From JBGSLA01 sp041740935 (GTDB taxonomy: Bacteria; Desulfobacterota; Desulfobaccia; Desulfobaccales; 0-14-0-80-60-11): a DNA stretch of 5,874 bases. A program made the translations under genes and the position numbers. The stretch's first letter is position 1. The number at the start of each line of letters is the position of its first letter. This document shows positions 1 to 5,500 of the stretch, piece after piece. The stretch spans positions 1 through 5,874 of the forward strand of contig JBGSLA010000176.1 of assembly GCA_041740935.1 (NCBI GenBank). Reading direction: 5' to 3'. The notes under the pieces were generated by a model that worked only from the letters and a program-made list of their open reading frames with translations, was not told where the DNA came from and did no database searches.

Positions 1-1
1 G

Positions 2-175
2 GCCGCGGCGCTGGCGGCCCGCTGGCGTCCGGAAGTGGTGATTGTCTATGGCTCCAGCAAGCCGGAGGCCGGGAAACACGGCGCTTCCCGGCCTGCCGCC
101 TACCTGACCCGAGAAGGCGCGGTGACCCTGACCCTGGGCCAGGCGGGGGCGACCTGCCGGCAGTGGCGTCCCTGA
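2..175 (+). CDS. C-terminal fragment of a probable ComEC/Rec2-like protein
   Basis: Open frame entering from the left edge, 57 residues before a TGA; the start lies outside the window. The visible part reads ALAARWRPEVVIVYGSSKPE, then a spacer, then YLTREGAVTLTL and a short tail ending CRQWRP. The order 'RPEVVI..G' followed about 25 residues later by 'T..GAVTL' resembles the end of the metallo-beta-lactamase-fold domain that closes ComEC/Rec2 DNA-uptake proteins ('LRPEVVVISVG ... RTDRDGAVT'). No catalytic motif is in view, so the family call rests on this end alone. ComEC-family proteins are inner-membrane channels for single-stranded DNA uptake. The gene converges on the zinc-ribbon gene with 6 nt between stop codons and no visible terminator. 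It could be another protein with a similar beta-lactamase-type tail. Confidence 0.45.
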   Translation, partial: AAALAARWRPEVVIVYGSSKPEAGKHGASRPAAYLTREGAVTLTLGQAGATCRQWRP

Positions 176-181
176 AGGGCC

Positions 182-346
182 TCAGCTTTTCCGGGAAGTC
201 TTGGGAGTGAAGGCGCTCATCTGCTGCTTGACGTCGCCGGAGTTGCATTTGGGGCAGGTAATCCCGCCAGTTTCATATTCGCTCATGCTCATGATGCGGA
301 TAAATTCATGGCCGCATTGGCCGCAGATGTACTCGTAGGTCGGCAT
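182..346 (-). CDS. FmdB-family small zinc-ribbon protein
   Basis: 54-residue protein starting MPTYEYICGQCGHEF, the hallmark N-terminus of the FmdB/CxxC_CxxC_SSSS putative regulatory family. Four cysteines form two CxxC knuckles (C8-x2-C11 and C31-x2-C34), expected to bind one zinc ion. The tail after residue 38 is polar and basic (KTSRKS) and probably disordered. An in-frame ATG lies six codons upstream, at 364, but the family begins at MPTYEY. A GGGAG Shine-Dalgarno eight nt before 346 also supports the shorter start. FmdB was named for a supposed regulator of formamidase/amidase genes; the general role of these small proteins is unproven. It is transcribed divergently from motA, and a strong sigma-70-type promoter sits upstream. 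The family call is secure; the function is not known. Confidence 0.9.
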   Translation of the reverse strand: MPTYEYICGQCGHEFIRIMSMSEYETGGITCPKCNSGDVKQQMSAFTPKTSRKS

Positions 347-381
347 TCCCCACTCTCCCGTCATGAAAGGATTTTTGCAAC

Positions 382-410
382 ATTATAAAAACCGCCTGGG
401 GTCTTGGCAA
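382..410 (-). promoter_or_regulatory. Sigma-70 type promoter for the FmdB-family gene
   Basis: On the minus strand: -35 TTGCCA (plus coordinates 405-410, 5 of 6 to TTGACA), a 17-nt spacer and -10 TATAAT (382-387, 6 of 6). Transcription would begin near 375, leaving a leader of about 28 nt that includes the GGGAG ribosome site. Consensus quality and placement are both good. Confidence 0.75.
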
Positions 411-436
411 GAGGCCCGGCAGGGCCGGTTTGATTT

Positions 437-463
437 TAAGAACCGGGCGGACCCGGCCGATAC
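437..463 (+). promoter_or_regulatory. Sigma-28 (FliA) type promoter for motA
   Basis: TAAG (437-440), exactly 15 nt, then GCCGATAC (456-463). The enterobacterial sigma-28 consensus is TAAA-N15-GCCGATAA, so this matches 3 of 4 and 7 of 8 positions with ideal spacing. Transcription would start near 470, about 50 nt ahead of the motA GTG. motA and motB are late flagellar genes under FliA in enterobacteria, so position and target agree with the motif. No start site has been mapped here. Confidence 0.65.
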
Positions 464-477
464 AAGAAGTGACGAGG

Positions 478-496
478 CGGAAGGCCCGTCCTTCCG
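478..496 (+). promoter_or_regulatory. Hairpin in the motA 5' leader
   Basis: CGGAAGG (478-484) and CCTTCCG (490-496) form a perfect 7-bp stem around a 5-nt loop (CCCGT). It lies between the predicted sigma-28 start site and the motA GTG. It sequesters the only purine-rich, Shine-Dalgarno-like stretch of the leader. It is too short and lacks the U-tract to be a terminator. Any role in translation control is inference. Confidence 0.35.
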
Positions 497-519
497 TACT
501 ACCTTATCATGGGCTGCCC

Positions 520-1383
520 GTGTTTGTCATTATCGGCTTAGCAGTGGTGCTGGTTTCGGTGCTGGGAGGGTTCCTCATGGAGGGGGGGAACTTCCTCGTC
601 CTCATGCAATGGGCCGAGTTTGTGATTATCGGCGGCGCGGCCGGCGGCGCCCTGCTCATTTCCACCCCCAAAACCGTGCTGACCAAGATGGTGGGCTATG
701 TGCTGGGATCGGTCAAGTCCTCGGGCGTCTCCCGGGAAAAATTCCTGGAGCTTCTGCAGGTATTATATGAAATTTTTCAGACCGCCCGGATCAAAGGCCT
801 GCTGACCCTGGAGCAGCACGTGGAAAAACCGGCGGAAAGTGAGATTTTCTCCAAGTATCCGGTCATTATGAATAATCATCACGCCCTGGAATATCTGGTG
901 GACTCCCTCAAGCTCCTGGTGGTGGGGGGCGTGCCCCCCCTGGAGCTGGAAAATCTGTTGGACACTGATCTTGAAACCCAACAAGAGGAGGGCAAAAAGC
1001 CGTCCCACGCCCTGGCCCGCATCGGCGACTCCCTGCCGGGCCTGGGCATCGTGGCCGCGGTGCTGGGCATCGTGCTGACCATGGGGTCCATCGGCGGCCC
1101 GGCTTCGGAGGTGGGCCACAAGGTGGGCGCGGCCCTGGTGGGCACCTTCCTGGGAGTGCTCCTGTGCTACGGTTTCGTCCAGCCTTTGAGCGCCCAGATC
1201 GAATATCAGGCGGAGATGGAGGAAGTTTTCCTGCGATCCATCAAGGCCGGGGTGGTGTCCTACGCCAAAGGCATGCCCCCCATCGTGGCCGTGGAGTTTG
1301 CCCGCCGGGTCATTGTCAACGACTTTCGCCCCAGTTTCGGCGAGGTGGAGGATGCCTGTCGGGCCATCAAGGTCAAGGCTTGA
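520..1383 (+). CDS. motA: Flagellar motor stator protein MotA
   Basis: 287-residue inner-membrane protein that, with MotB, forms the ion channel driving flagellar rotation (MotA5:MotB2 in known stators). Four membrane segments are visible: about 3-20, 31-48, 170-188 and 202-223, with the large cytoplasmic loop at 49-165. Family residues are present: R90 and E98 (rotor-contacting charges in 'ARIKGLLTLE'), P173 in 'DSLPGLGIVAAVLGIV', and P222 in 'FVQPLS'. The open frame extends upstream to a TTG at 430, but starting at GTG 520 gives MFVIIGL. It also places R90, E98, P173 and P222 at exactly their E. coli numbers, while 430 lies upstream of the predicted promoter. No good Shine-Dalgarno precedes the GTG. 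The sequence looks complete, ending RPSFGEVEDACRAIKVKA as in homologues. motB follows, but only after a 246-bp gap holding a palindromic repeat. Confidence 0.95.
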   Translation: MFVIIGLAVVLVSVLGGFLMEGGNFLVLMQWAEFVIIGGAAGGALLISTPKTVLTKMVGYVLGSVKSSGVSREKFLELLQVLYEIFQTARIKGLLTLEQHVEKPAESEIFSKYPVIMNNHHALEYLVDSLKLLVVGGVPPLELENLLDTDLETQQEEGKKPSHALARIGDSLPGLGIVAAVLGIVLTMGSIGGPASEVGHKVGAALVGTFLGVLLCYGFVQPLSAQIEYQAEMEEVFLRSIKAGVVSYAKGMPPIVAVEFARRVIVNDFRPSFGEVEDACRAIKVKA

Positions 1384-1442
1384 TGAGCAGAAGGGGGCTG
1401 TAGGGATTTTCTCTGTGAGATTTGCCAAACGAAACGCCCATA

Positions 1443-1581
1443 AGCTGAGGCTCTTGCAAAAATGGTTCTTTTTGTCATCCTGAACGAAGTGAAGGATCTC
1501 AACTTTTTGAAAATACGAGATTCTTCGCGGCGCTCAGAATGACAACCTCTAACCATATTGAATTTTGCCAAATGCTCAGCT
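1443..1581. repeat. ~139-bp imperfect palindrome between motA and motB (MITE-like)
   Basis: Inverted repeat with arms that match from end to end. The inner arms, 1472-1500 and 1517-1545, are 29 nt each with 23 identities (TTGTCATcCTGAaCG... against its complement), around a 16-nt loop. The match continues outward through ATGGTT (about 1464), TTGCAAAA and AGCTGAG at the left end (1443-1449) and CTCAGCT at the right end (1575-1581), with small gaps. No open frame is inside and no target duplication is obvious. The core 'GTCATyCTGArCG..GCGAAGrATCTC' resembles a dispersed palindromic repeat I recall from many environmental bacterial genomes, but I cannot confirm that here. A decayed relative lies at 5701-5768. 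Transcribed as RNA it would form a long hairpin inside a motAB message. Confidence 0.8.
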
Positions 1582-1629
1582 GATTAATTTTTTCAAAAAC
1601 AGAAAACAGAAAACCATAAGAGAGAGTCC

Positions 1630-2718
1630 ATGGCCGGCAGCCAGCCCGAATCCACAGAACCGAGAATTATCAAGAAAAAGAAGATTTCCCAGGGCGGTCA
1701 CGGCGGGGCCTGGAAGGTGGCGTACGCCGATTTTGTCACCGCCATGATGGCGTTGTTCATTGTGCTGTGGATCATGAGCCAGAGTCAATCAATCCGCCAA
1801 AACGTGGCCCAGTATTTCAAGAACCCCGGCCTGCTGCCCGGGGCCTCGGGGCTTTTGGAAACCAGCGACCTGGGCGGCGAGATGCCCACCCCCGGACACA
1901 GTCAGGAATTGCAGACCCCTTCCCCCATTACCCCGGATTTAAGCACTGAGAGGGGGGCCCTGGAGGAAGTGAAAAAGCGCATCACGGAGATCATTGCCCA
2001 GTTGCCGGAATTGAGCCGCCTGAAAGACCAGGTGGCCCTGGAAATTACAGATGAGGGCTTGCGCATCGAACTGTTGGATCTGGATAATTCACATTTCTTC
2101 GACCTCGGCAGCGCCAACCTCAAAGCCGAAACCCAAAAGCTCCTGAAGCTGGTTGCGCAGGAACTGGGCAAAGTCCCCAACCGCATTACGGTGGAAGGCC
2201 ACACCGACAGCCTGCCCTATGGCAGTAAAAATTATACTAATTGGGAGTTGTCCGCCGACCGGGCCAACGCGGCCCGGCGTCTCCTGGAAAGCGCCGGCAC
2301 CGGGGCGGGCCAGATAACCTCGGTGAGGGGTTATGCCGACCGGCAATTACGCTATCCGAACGACGCCAATAATGTCCAGAACCGCCGGGTGAGCATCATT
2401 GTCATGTTCCCGGGAAATACCCCCAAAGAGCGGCTGGACGCGCCTAAGCTCATGAAAAACATTCAGAAATCTGCCGATACCCCCAAATCTGCCGATACCC
2501 CCAAGCCCCCCGAGCCCTCCGGGCCGCCGGCCCCCGAGGAGAACAGCGCCCCGGAGCCGAAGCCCGCGCCGGGACATAATTCTTCCGCCCCGCCCCGTCT
2601 GGAGGATCAGGTCAGTGAGAATGTGCGGCAGGTTTTCCAGCAGAAGGCGGCCGGGGACCCCGCCTTGGGGAAAGGCGCCCCTCTCCCCCAGGAGCCCCGT
2701 CAACGTCTCGGCTGGTGA
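1630..2718 (+). CDS. motB: Flagellar motor stator protein MotB
   Basis: 362-residue partner of MotA. A basic N-terminus (KKKK, 15-18) leads into WKVAYADFVTAMMALFIVLW: one membrane segment (about 31-50) with the proton-accepting aspartate at D34 (D32 in E. coli). A short amphipathic 'plug'-like stretch follows (53-66). After a Pro/Thr-rich linker, an OmpA-type peptidoglycan-binding domain spans about 135-260, with VEGHTDSLPYG (188-198), NWELSADRANAARRLL (204-219) and NRRVSIIV (251-258). The protein then continues about 100 residues beyond that domain in a Pro/Ala/Glu-rich tail holding a duplicated SADTPK. This makes it longer than the ~250-310 residues usual for the family. The ATG is preceded by AGAGAGAG at 3-nt spacing, a weak ribosome site. 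The MotA-like gene upstream is the obvious partner. Confidence 0.95.
   Translation: MAGSQPESTEPRIIKKKKISQGGHGGAWKVAYADFVTAMMALFIVLWIMSQSQSIRQNVAQYFKNPGLLPGASGLLETSDLGGEMPTPGHSQELQTPSPITPDLSTERGALEEVKKRITEIIAQLPELSRLKDQVALEITDEGLRIELLDLDNSHFFDLGSANLKAETQKLLKLVAQELGKVPNRITVEGHTDSLPYGSKNYTNWELSADRANAARRLLESAGTGAGQITSVRGYADRQLRYPNDANNVQNRRVSIIVMFPGNTPKERLDAPKLMKNIQKSADTPKSADTPKPPEPSGPPAPEENSAPEPKPAPGHNSSAPPRLEDQVSENVRQVFQQKAAGDPALGKGAPLPQEPRQRLGW
2467..2502 (+). repeat. 18-bp tandem duplication in motB
   Basis: AAATCTGCCGATACCCCC occurs twice, head to tail (2467-2484 and 2485-2502), with no mismatch, followed by the start of a third unit (AAG CCC CCC). It encodes KSADTP twice in the proline-rich tail and keeps the frame. 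Such exact in-frame repeats can change copy number by slippage. Confidence 0.9.
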
Positions 2719-2759
2719 AGGGGGTGGCGGCAGATAATCTCGCCTCCAGGCTTAAGTGC

Positions 2760-2788
2760 TTAACTCGGTAACGTTTTTCTGATATACA
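2760..2788 (+). promoter_or_regulatory. Possible promoter close to the lptG start
   Basis: TTAACT (2760-2765, 4 of 6 to TTGACA), 17 nt, then TATACA (2783-2788, 4 of 6 to TATAAT). The -10 would end 8 nt before the ATG at 2797, so the transcript would be nearly leaderless. This is consistent with the lack of a spaced Shine-Dalgarno. The match is modest and could be chance. Confidence 0.3.
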
Positions 2789-2796
2789 CCTGGGGT

Positions 2797-3897
2797 ATGG
2801 ACGCCCTTCCCCTGCTCCGGCCGCGCCTGTTGGAGCGCTATGTCTGCCGGGAGTTTCTCAAGATCTTCACTCTGAGTCTGAGCGCCTTTCTGCTCCTCTA
2901 TCTGGTGGTGGATTTTTTTGAGCGGATCGACCAGTTGGTGCGGGCCGACCTGGGCCTGGCCGGCATGGGGCGCTATATCCTCCTCAAAGTTCCCCTGGCC
3001 CTGGAACAGGTGCTGTCCCCCGGGGTGCTGCTGGGGGCCATGCTGACCTTCGGCCTGCTCACCCGCAGCCGGGAGACCATGGCCATCCGCACCAGCGGGC
3101 TGGACATCCTGCGGCTCACCCGGCCGGTGCTGGGGCTGGCGGTGCTGGCAGGGTTGTGCCTCATGGCCCTGCACCTCTACCTGGCGCCCTGGAGCCAGGC
3201 CAGCCTCAACCTGTTCTGGGAAACCCAGGTCCAGAAAAAGCCCCCCCGGAGCCTCATCAACCTGGAGCACTTCTGGTATAAGGGCGATCGGGCCATCTAT
3301 AATATTTTGCTGTACCGCAAAAGCGAGCAGACCCTGGAGGGGGTGAAGATTTTTCGGTTTGACGAGCAGTTCCGGCTGGTCCAGGTGGTGGCCGCCCGGC
3401 GGGCCGTGTGGCGGGCGGGCCGCTGGCGCCTCTATCAGGGGAATGTGCAGAACTTCGGGCCGCCGGGAGAGGACCGCCTGGAGCCCTTTCAGGAAATGGA
3501 CCTGGACGTGACCGAGACCCCCCAGGATTTCGGCGGCCTGGAACGGAAGATTCCCGAAATGAATGTGGAGGAACTGCTGAGCTTTGTAAACCGCCTGGAG
3601 CGGGACGGCTATAAGTCCACCTCCTACCGGCTGGAGGTCCAGAACCGTTTGGCCATGGCCCTGGCTCCCCTGGTTCTGGCCATCCTGGGGCTGGGGCTGG
3701 CCCTGAGGCAGGAAAAAGTTTTCCTGCCCGGCATGGTGGCGGTGGGCCTGGCGGTGATGTTCGCCTACTGGCTGTTTCTGGGTTTCAGCCTCTCCCTGGG
3801 GCAGGCGGGGCGCTGGCCGGTGGTCTGGGCCGCCTGGCTGCCCCACCTCATTTTCGGGATCGGGGCCATTCTGCTTTTGCGCCAAGCCGCCCGCTAG
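2797..3897 (+). CDS. lptG: LPS export ABC transporter permease LptG
   Basis: 366-residue YjgP/YjgQ-family membrane protein. With LptF and the ATPase LptB it extracts lipopolysaccharide from the inner membrane and passes it to the periplasmic Lpt bridge. The N-terminal LLERYVCREFLK (11-22) is the family opening. Membrane segments fall near 22-40, 60-88, 108-130, 282-303, 309-333 and 343-363, with a periplasmic jellyroll-like domain at about 135-255. 'TRSRETMAIRTSGLDILRL' (89-107) is the cytoplasmic coupling region facing LptB. 'FWYKGDRAIYNI ... LEGVKIFRFDEQFRLVQVV' matches LptG better than LptF. Length is typical. The ATG has only GGGG directly in front and no well-spaced ribosome site, so the start is not secure; TTG at 2827-2833 is an alternative. 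An lptF usually sits next door, but none is visible on either side. Confidence 0.9.
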   Translation: MDALPLLRPRLLERYVCREFLKIFTLSLSAFLLLYLVVDFFERIDQLVRADLGLAGMGRYILLKVPLALEQVLSPGVLLGAMLTFGLLTRSRETMAIRTSGLDILRLTRPVLGLAVLAGLCLMALHLYLAPWSQASLNLFWETQVQKKPPRSLINLEHFWYKGDRAIYNILLYRKSEQTLEGVKIFRFDEQFRLVQVVAARRAVWRAGRWRLYQGNVQNFGPPGEDRLEPFQEMDLDVTETPQDFGGLERKIPEMNVEELLSFVNRLERDGYKSTSYRLEVQNRLAMALAPLVLAILGLGLALRQEKVFLPGMVAVGLAVMFAYWLFLGFSLSLGQAGRWPVVWAAWLPHLIFGIGAILLLRQAAR

Positions 3898-3944
3898 GGC
3901 TGTCTCCCGCGTTTGCCAGTCAATTTTTTTTGCCATTTCCTGGG

Positions 3945-3966
3945 GGGCGGATGCGGGTGTCCGCCC
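3945..3966 (+). terminator. GC-rich hairpin after lptG, possible terminator
   Basis: GGGCGGA (3945-3951) and TCCGCCC (3960-3966) form a perfect 7-bp stem with an 8-nt loop, 48 nt past the lptG stop. No U-tract follows directly; a TT-A7-T5 block lies about 30 nt further on, after a second weaker stem. It could slow or end lptG transcription but is not a canonical intrinsic terminator. Confidence 0.3.
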
Positions 3967-4093
3967 TGCTTGGGGGCATAACCGCGGTGCGCCCCTTAAA
4001 AAAATTTTTACAACCATATCCGGGACGCGCCGGCAGCTGGAAAAATTATTTTCTTAAAAGGCATAAAAAAGCTTGATAATCAGGAGATTTTTG

Positions 4094-4123
4094 TTGTCAG
4101 AGGCGGGTTTTTTGTGCTATCAA
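4094..4123 (+). promoter_or_regulatory. Candidate sigma-70 promoter for the HU gene
   Basis: TTGTCA (4094-4099, 5 of 6 to TTGACA), 18 nt, then TATCAA (4118-4123, 4 of 6 to TATAAT), inside the AT-rich tract. The start near 4130 would give a leader of about 170 nt. Other weak -35-like words occur nearby, so this is only the best of several. Confidence 0.35.
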
Positions 4124-4127
4124 TGAG

Positions 4128-4150
4128 AAACCATCAGCCTTTGAGGGTTT
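4128..4150 (+). promoter_or_regulatory. Hairpin at the 5' end of the HU leader
   Basis: AAACCATCA (4128-4136) and TGAGGGTTT (4142-4150) pair over 9 positions with one mismatch around GCCTT, followed by TT. If the promoter at 4094-4123 is real, this stem opens the transcript, where such structures often stabilise messages. It could also act as a weak attenuator. No known riboswitch pattern was recognised. Confidence 0.3.
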
Positions 4151-4297
4151 TTGGCAAATTATCTATTTGATTTTACTCAAAAATTTAAGAAAGGAGGGAT
4201 GGCGCCCAGACAGAGCCGAAAACGGTCCGGATGCAGTAGTGTCGCAGTATTCGGGGATTAATCTTGCCAAACATTTGAGGAGGAGAGGGGAGAAGTT

Positions 4298-4570
4298 ATG
4301 ACCAAAGCCGAATTAATTGCCAAAGTGGCGACTGACGCTCAAGTTAAAAAGGCGGATGCCGAAAAGGCCATAAACTCGTTAATCAAAACGGTATCGGGCT
4401 CCCTTAAGTCCCAGGGTCGCCTGGCCCTGGCCGGTTTCGGGACTTTTGTGGTGACGGCCCGGAAAGCCCGGGAGGGCCGGAATCCCCAGACGGGCAAGCC
4501 CATCAAGATCCCGGCCACCAAGGTGGTGAAATTTAAACCGGGCAAGCAATTGAAAGAGTTAGTCAAGTAA
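4298..4570 (+). CDS. hup: HU-family nucleoid DNA-binding protein
   Basis: 90 residues, the standard HU length, opening MTKAELIAKVA. The helical dimerisation half (about 3-38) is followed by the signature GFGTF (46-50). The beta-arm GRNPQTGKPIKIPA (60-73) carries the conserved proline P63, which in HU/IHF proteins intercalates and bends DNA. The end KVVKFKPGKQLKELV is typical of HU-beta rather than IHF subunits. It binds DNA as a dimer with little sequence preference and compacts the nucleoid. The ribosome site is strong: GGGGAG (4287-4292) five nt before the ATG, with an additional AGGAGG at 4278-4283. This suggests high expression. It stands alone after a long AT-rich upstream region; a J-domain gene follows 106 bp later. 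The symbol is generic, since HU paralogues cannot be told apart here. Confidence 0.95.
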   Translation: MTKAELIAKVATDAQVKKADAEKAINSLIKTVSGSLKSQGRLALAGFGTFVVTARKAREGRNPQTGKPIKIPATKVVKFKPGKQLKELVK

Positions 4571-4676
4571 CACCCTCGGGCCGCGTGTTTTCCTGTTCTG
4601 GTCTCGAACCCTTTGGCGGGACAAGGGCGGTCCCTCCAGAAGAGGAAGTAGATTGTGCTAACAATGGCTCTCCGGC

Positions 4677-5429
4677 ATGGCTATGGCCTCGGATTATTAT
4701 GACATCCTGGGAGTCCCCCCCAAGGCCGATGCCGGGGAAATCAAAAAAGCCTACCGCCTGTTGGCCCTGAAATGGCATCCGGACCGGAATCCAGGTGATG
4801 TAAGGGCCAAAGAGCGGTTTTTGCAGCTGGGCGAGGCCTATAAGGTTCTCAGCGATCCGGCCCGCCGGGCCGCCTATGACTGGCTTCGGTGCCAGGAGCA
4901 GTCAGGTGCGCAGGTGCGTCCCGGCGACCGCCTTCAACCCGGTAAAAATGGCGCCGCCTCCAGATCTGCTCCCGGGTGGCGGGGGTGGACCTTGGCGCCG
5001 GGCCGGCAAGCTCCCCGGGGAACCAACTCCCGGCAGGCCGGGGAAGAACAATCCCCCCGGGGAGGCCCGCGCCCTTCGGCCAGACGCCGCCATGGGAACG
5101 GCTCGTCCCCTTGGTGGCTTTCCCTCAAAGAGCTGCCGCAGCGCTTCCTCAACTGGCTTACCGGCGGCCATCCCCCTGGTCTCGAGTGGGAGATGGTCCC
5201 CACCCCGAACCGCCCCGACCTGATCATGGAACTGCGATTGCCCCGGTGGCTGGCGGCCCGGGGCACCCGGGTCAACTTTGTCATCAAAAGCAAAAACCTC
5301 AGACGACGCCTGAAGTTCGCCATTCCGGCCGGAGTCAAAGACGGCTCCTGTTTGAAAATCAGGGGGGGCGGCAAAAACTCGGCCCCCCGGCCGGGCCATC
5401 TCTATATCAATATTCGACTGAAGGACTGA
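4677..5429 (+). CDS. J-domain co-chaperone with a single C-terminal DnaJ-like domain
   Basis: 250 residues. The J domain (about 5-69) is complete: YYDILGV (7-13), the HPD motif at 34-36 in 'LKWHPDRNPG', and 'EAYKVLSDPARRAAYD' (53-68). HPD is the contact that triggers ATP hydrolysis in DnaK/Hsp70. A Gly/Pro/Arg-rich, probably disordered linker spans about 73-148, with two WW/W-rich spots (WRGW 101-104, WW 146-147). Residues 180-250 resemble one DnaJ C-terminal domain: 'LPRWLAARGTRVNF', 'KFAIPAGVKDGSCLKIRGGG', 'GHLYINIRL'. There is no CxxCxGxG zinc-finger region and only one of the two usual substrate-binding domains, so this is neither DnaJ nor a standard CbpA. The upstream in-frame stop leaves ATG 4677 or ATG 4683 as start; neither has a clear Shine-Dalgarno. 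Client proteins are unknown. Confidence 0.85.
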   Translation: MAMASDYYDILGVPPKADAGEIKKAYRLLALKWHPDRNPGDVRAKERFLQLGEAYKVLSDPARRAAYDWLRCQEQSGAQVRPGDRLQPGKNGAASRSAPGWRGWTLAPGRQAPRGTNSRQAGEEQSPRGGPRPSARRRHGNGSSPWWLSLKELPQRFLNWLTGGHPPGLEWEMVPTPNRPDLIMELRLPRWLAARGTRVNFVIKSKNLRRRLKFAIPAGVKDGSCLKIRGGGKNSAPRPGHLYINIRLKD

Positions 5430-5434
5430 GACCC

Positions 5435-5476
5435 GGGGGGAGGGCGCAGGGGAGGCGGCTCCCTCACCCTCCTCCC
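5435..5476 (+). terminator. Strong GC hairpin just after the J-domain gene
   Basis: GGGGGGAGGG (5435-5444) can pair with CCCTCCTCCC (5467-5476) with one mismatch, and inside it GGGAG can pair with CTCCC. It begins 5 nt past the stop codon, which is where a terminator is expected. No U-tract follows, only more C runs, so intrinsic termination is doubtful; RNA 3'-end protection is an alternative. Confidence 0.35.
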
Positions 5477-5500
5477 AGACCCCCCTCCCAACCCCCTTTA

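Larger units (their letters stand above)
3898..4297. other. 400-bp gene-free region upstream of the HU gene
   Basis: No convincing gene. The first ~130 bp are mixed, with a T8 run (3924-3931), a GC hairpin (3945-3966) and a second weak stem (GGGGC 3973-3977 with GCCCC 3991-3995) just before A7T5 (3998-4009). From about 4035 to 4195 the DNA turns clearly AT-rich, unlike the flanking genes, and holds a candidate promoter and hairpin. An exact AGGAGG (4192-4197) lies only 1 nt from an ATG (4199) that opens a 20-codon frame. A long AT-rich leader is plausible for a highly expressed nucleoid protein. Confidence 0.6.

Noticed and set aside
430..519. N-terminal extension of MotA from TTG 430
   Set aside because: It adds 30 polar residues absent from MotA, lies partly upstream of the sigma-28 match, and breaks the exact agreement with E. 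coli residue numbers.
763..1428. 221-residue open frame on the minus strand
   Set aside because: Antisense to motA, His/Gln/Gly-rich and without recognisable domains. motA is certain on the plus strand.
1436..1443. GCCCATAA resembling a sigma-28 -10 ahead of motB
   Set aside because: The expected TAAA 15 nt upstream is missing (GAGA there).
3924..3931. T8 run after lptG as part of an intrinsic terminator
   Set aside because: No stable stem precedes it; only a 3-bp GGG/CCC pairing is available.
2752..4017. 421-residue open frame on the minus strand
   Set aside because: It lies opposite lptG and reads as Gln/Gly/His/Pro-rich low complexity without any family motif, whereas the plus strand encodes a full LptG. 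It is an antisense by-product of GC-rich codon use.
4080..4301. Plus-strand open frame ending in TGA that overlaps the hup ATG (ATGA)
   Set aside because: It suggested a translationally coupled leader gene, but only TTG (4167) or GTG (4239) starts exist, none with a ribosome site, and the translation has no protein character.
4600..4612. GGTCTCGAACCC resembling a tRNA T-arm
   Set aside because: No cloverleaf arms, anticodon stem or acceptor stem can be built around it.
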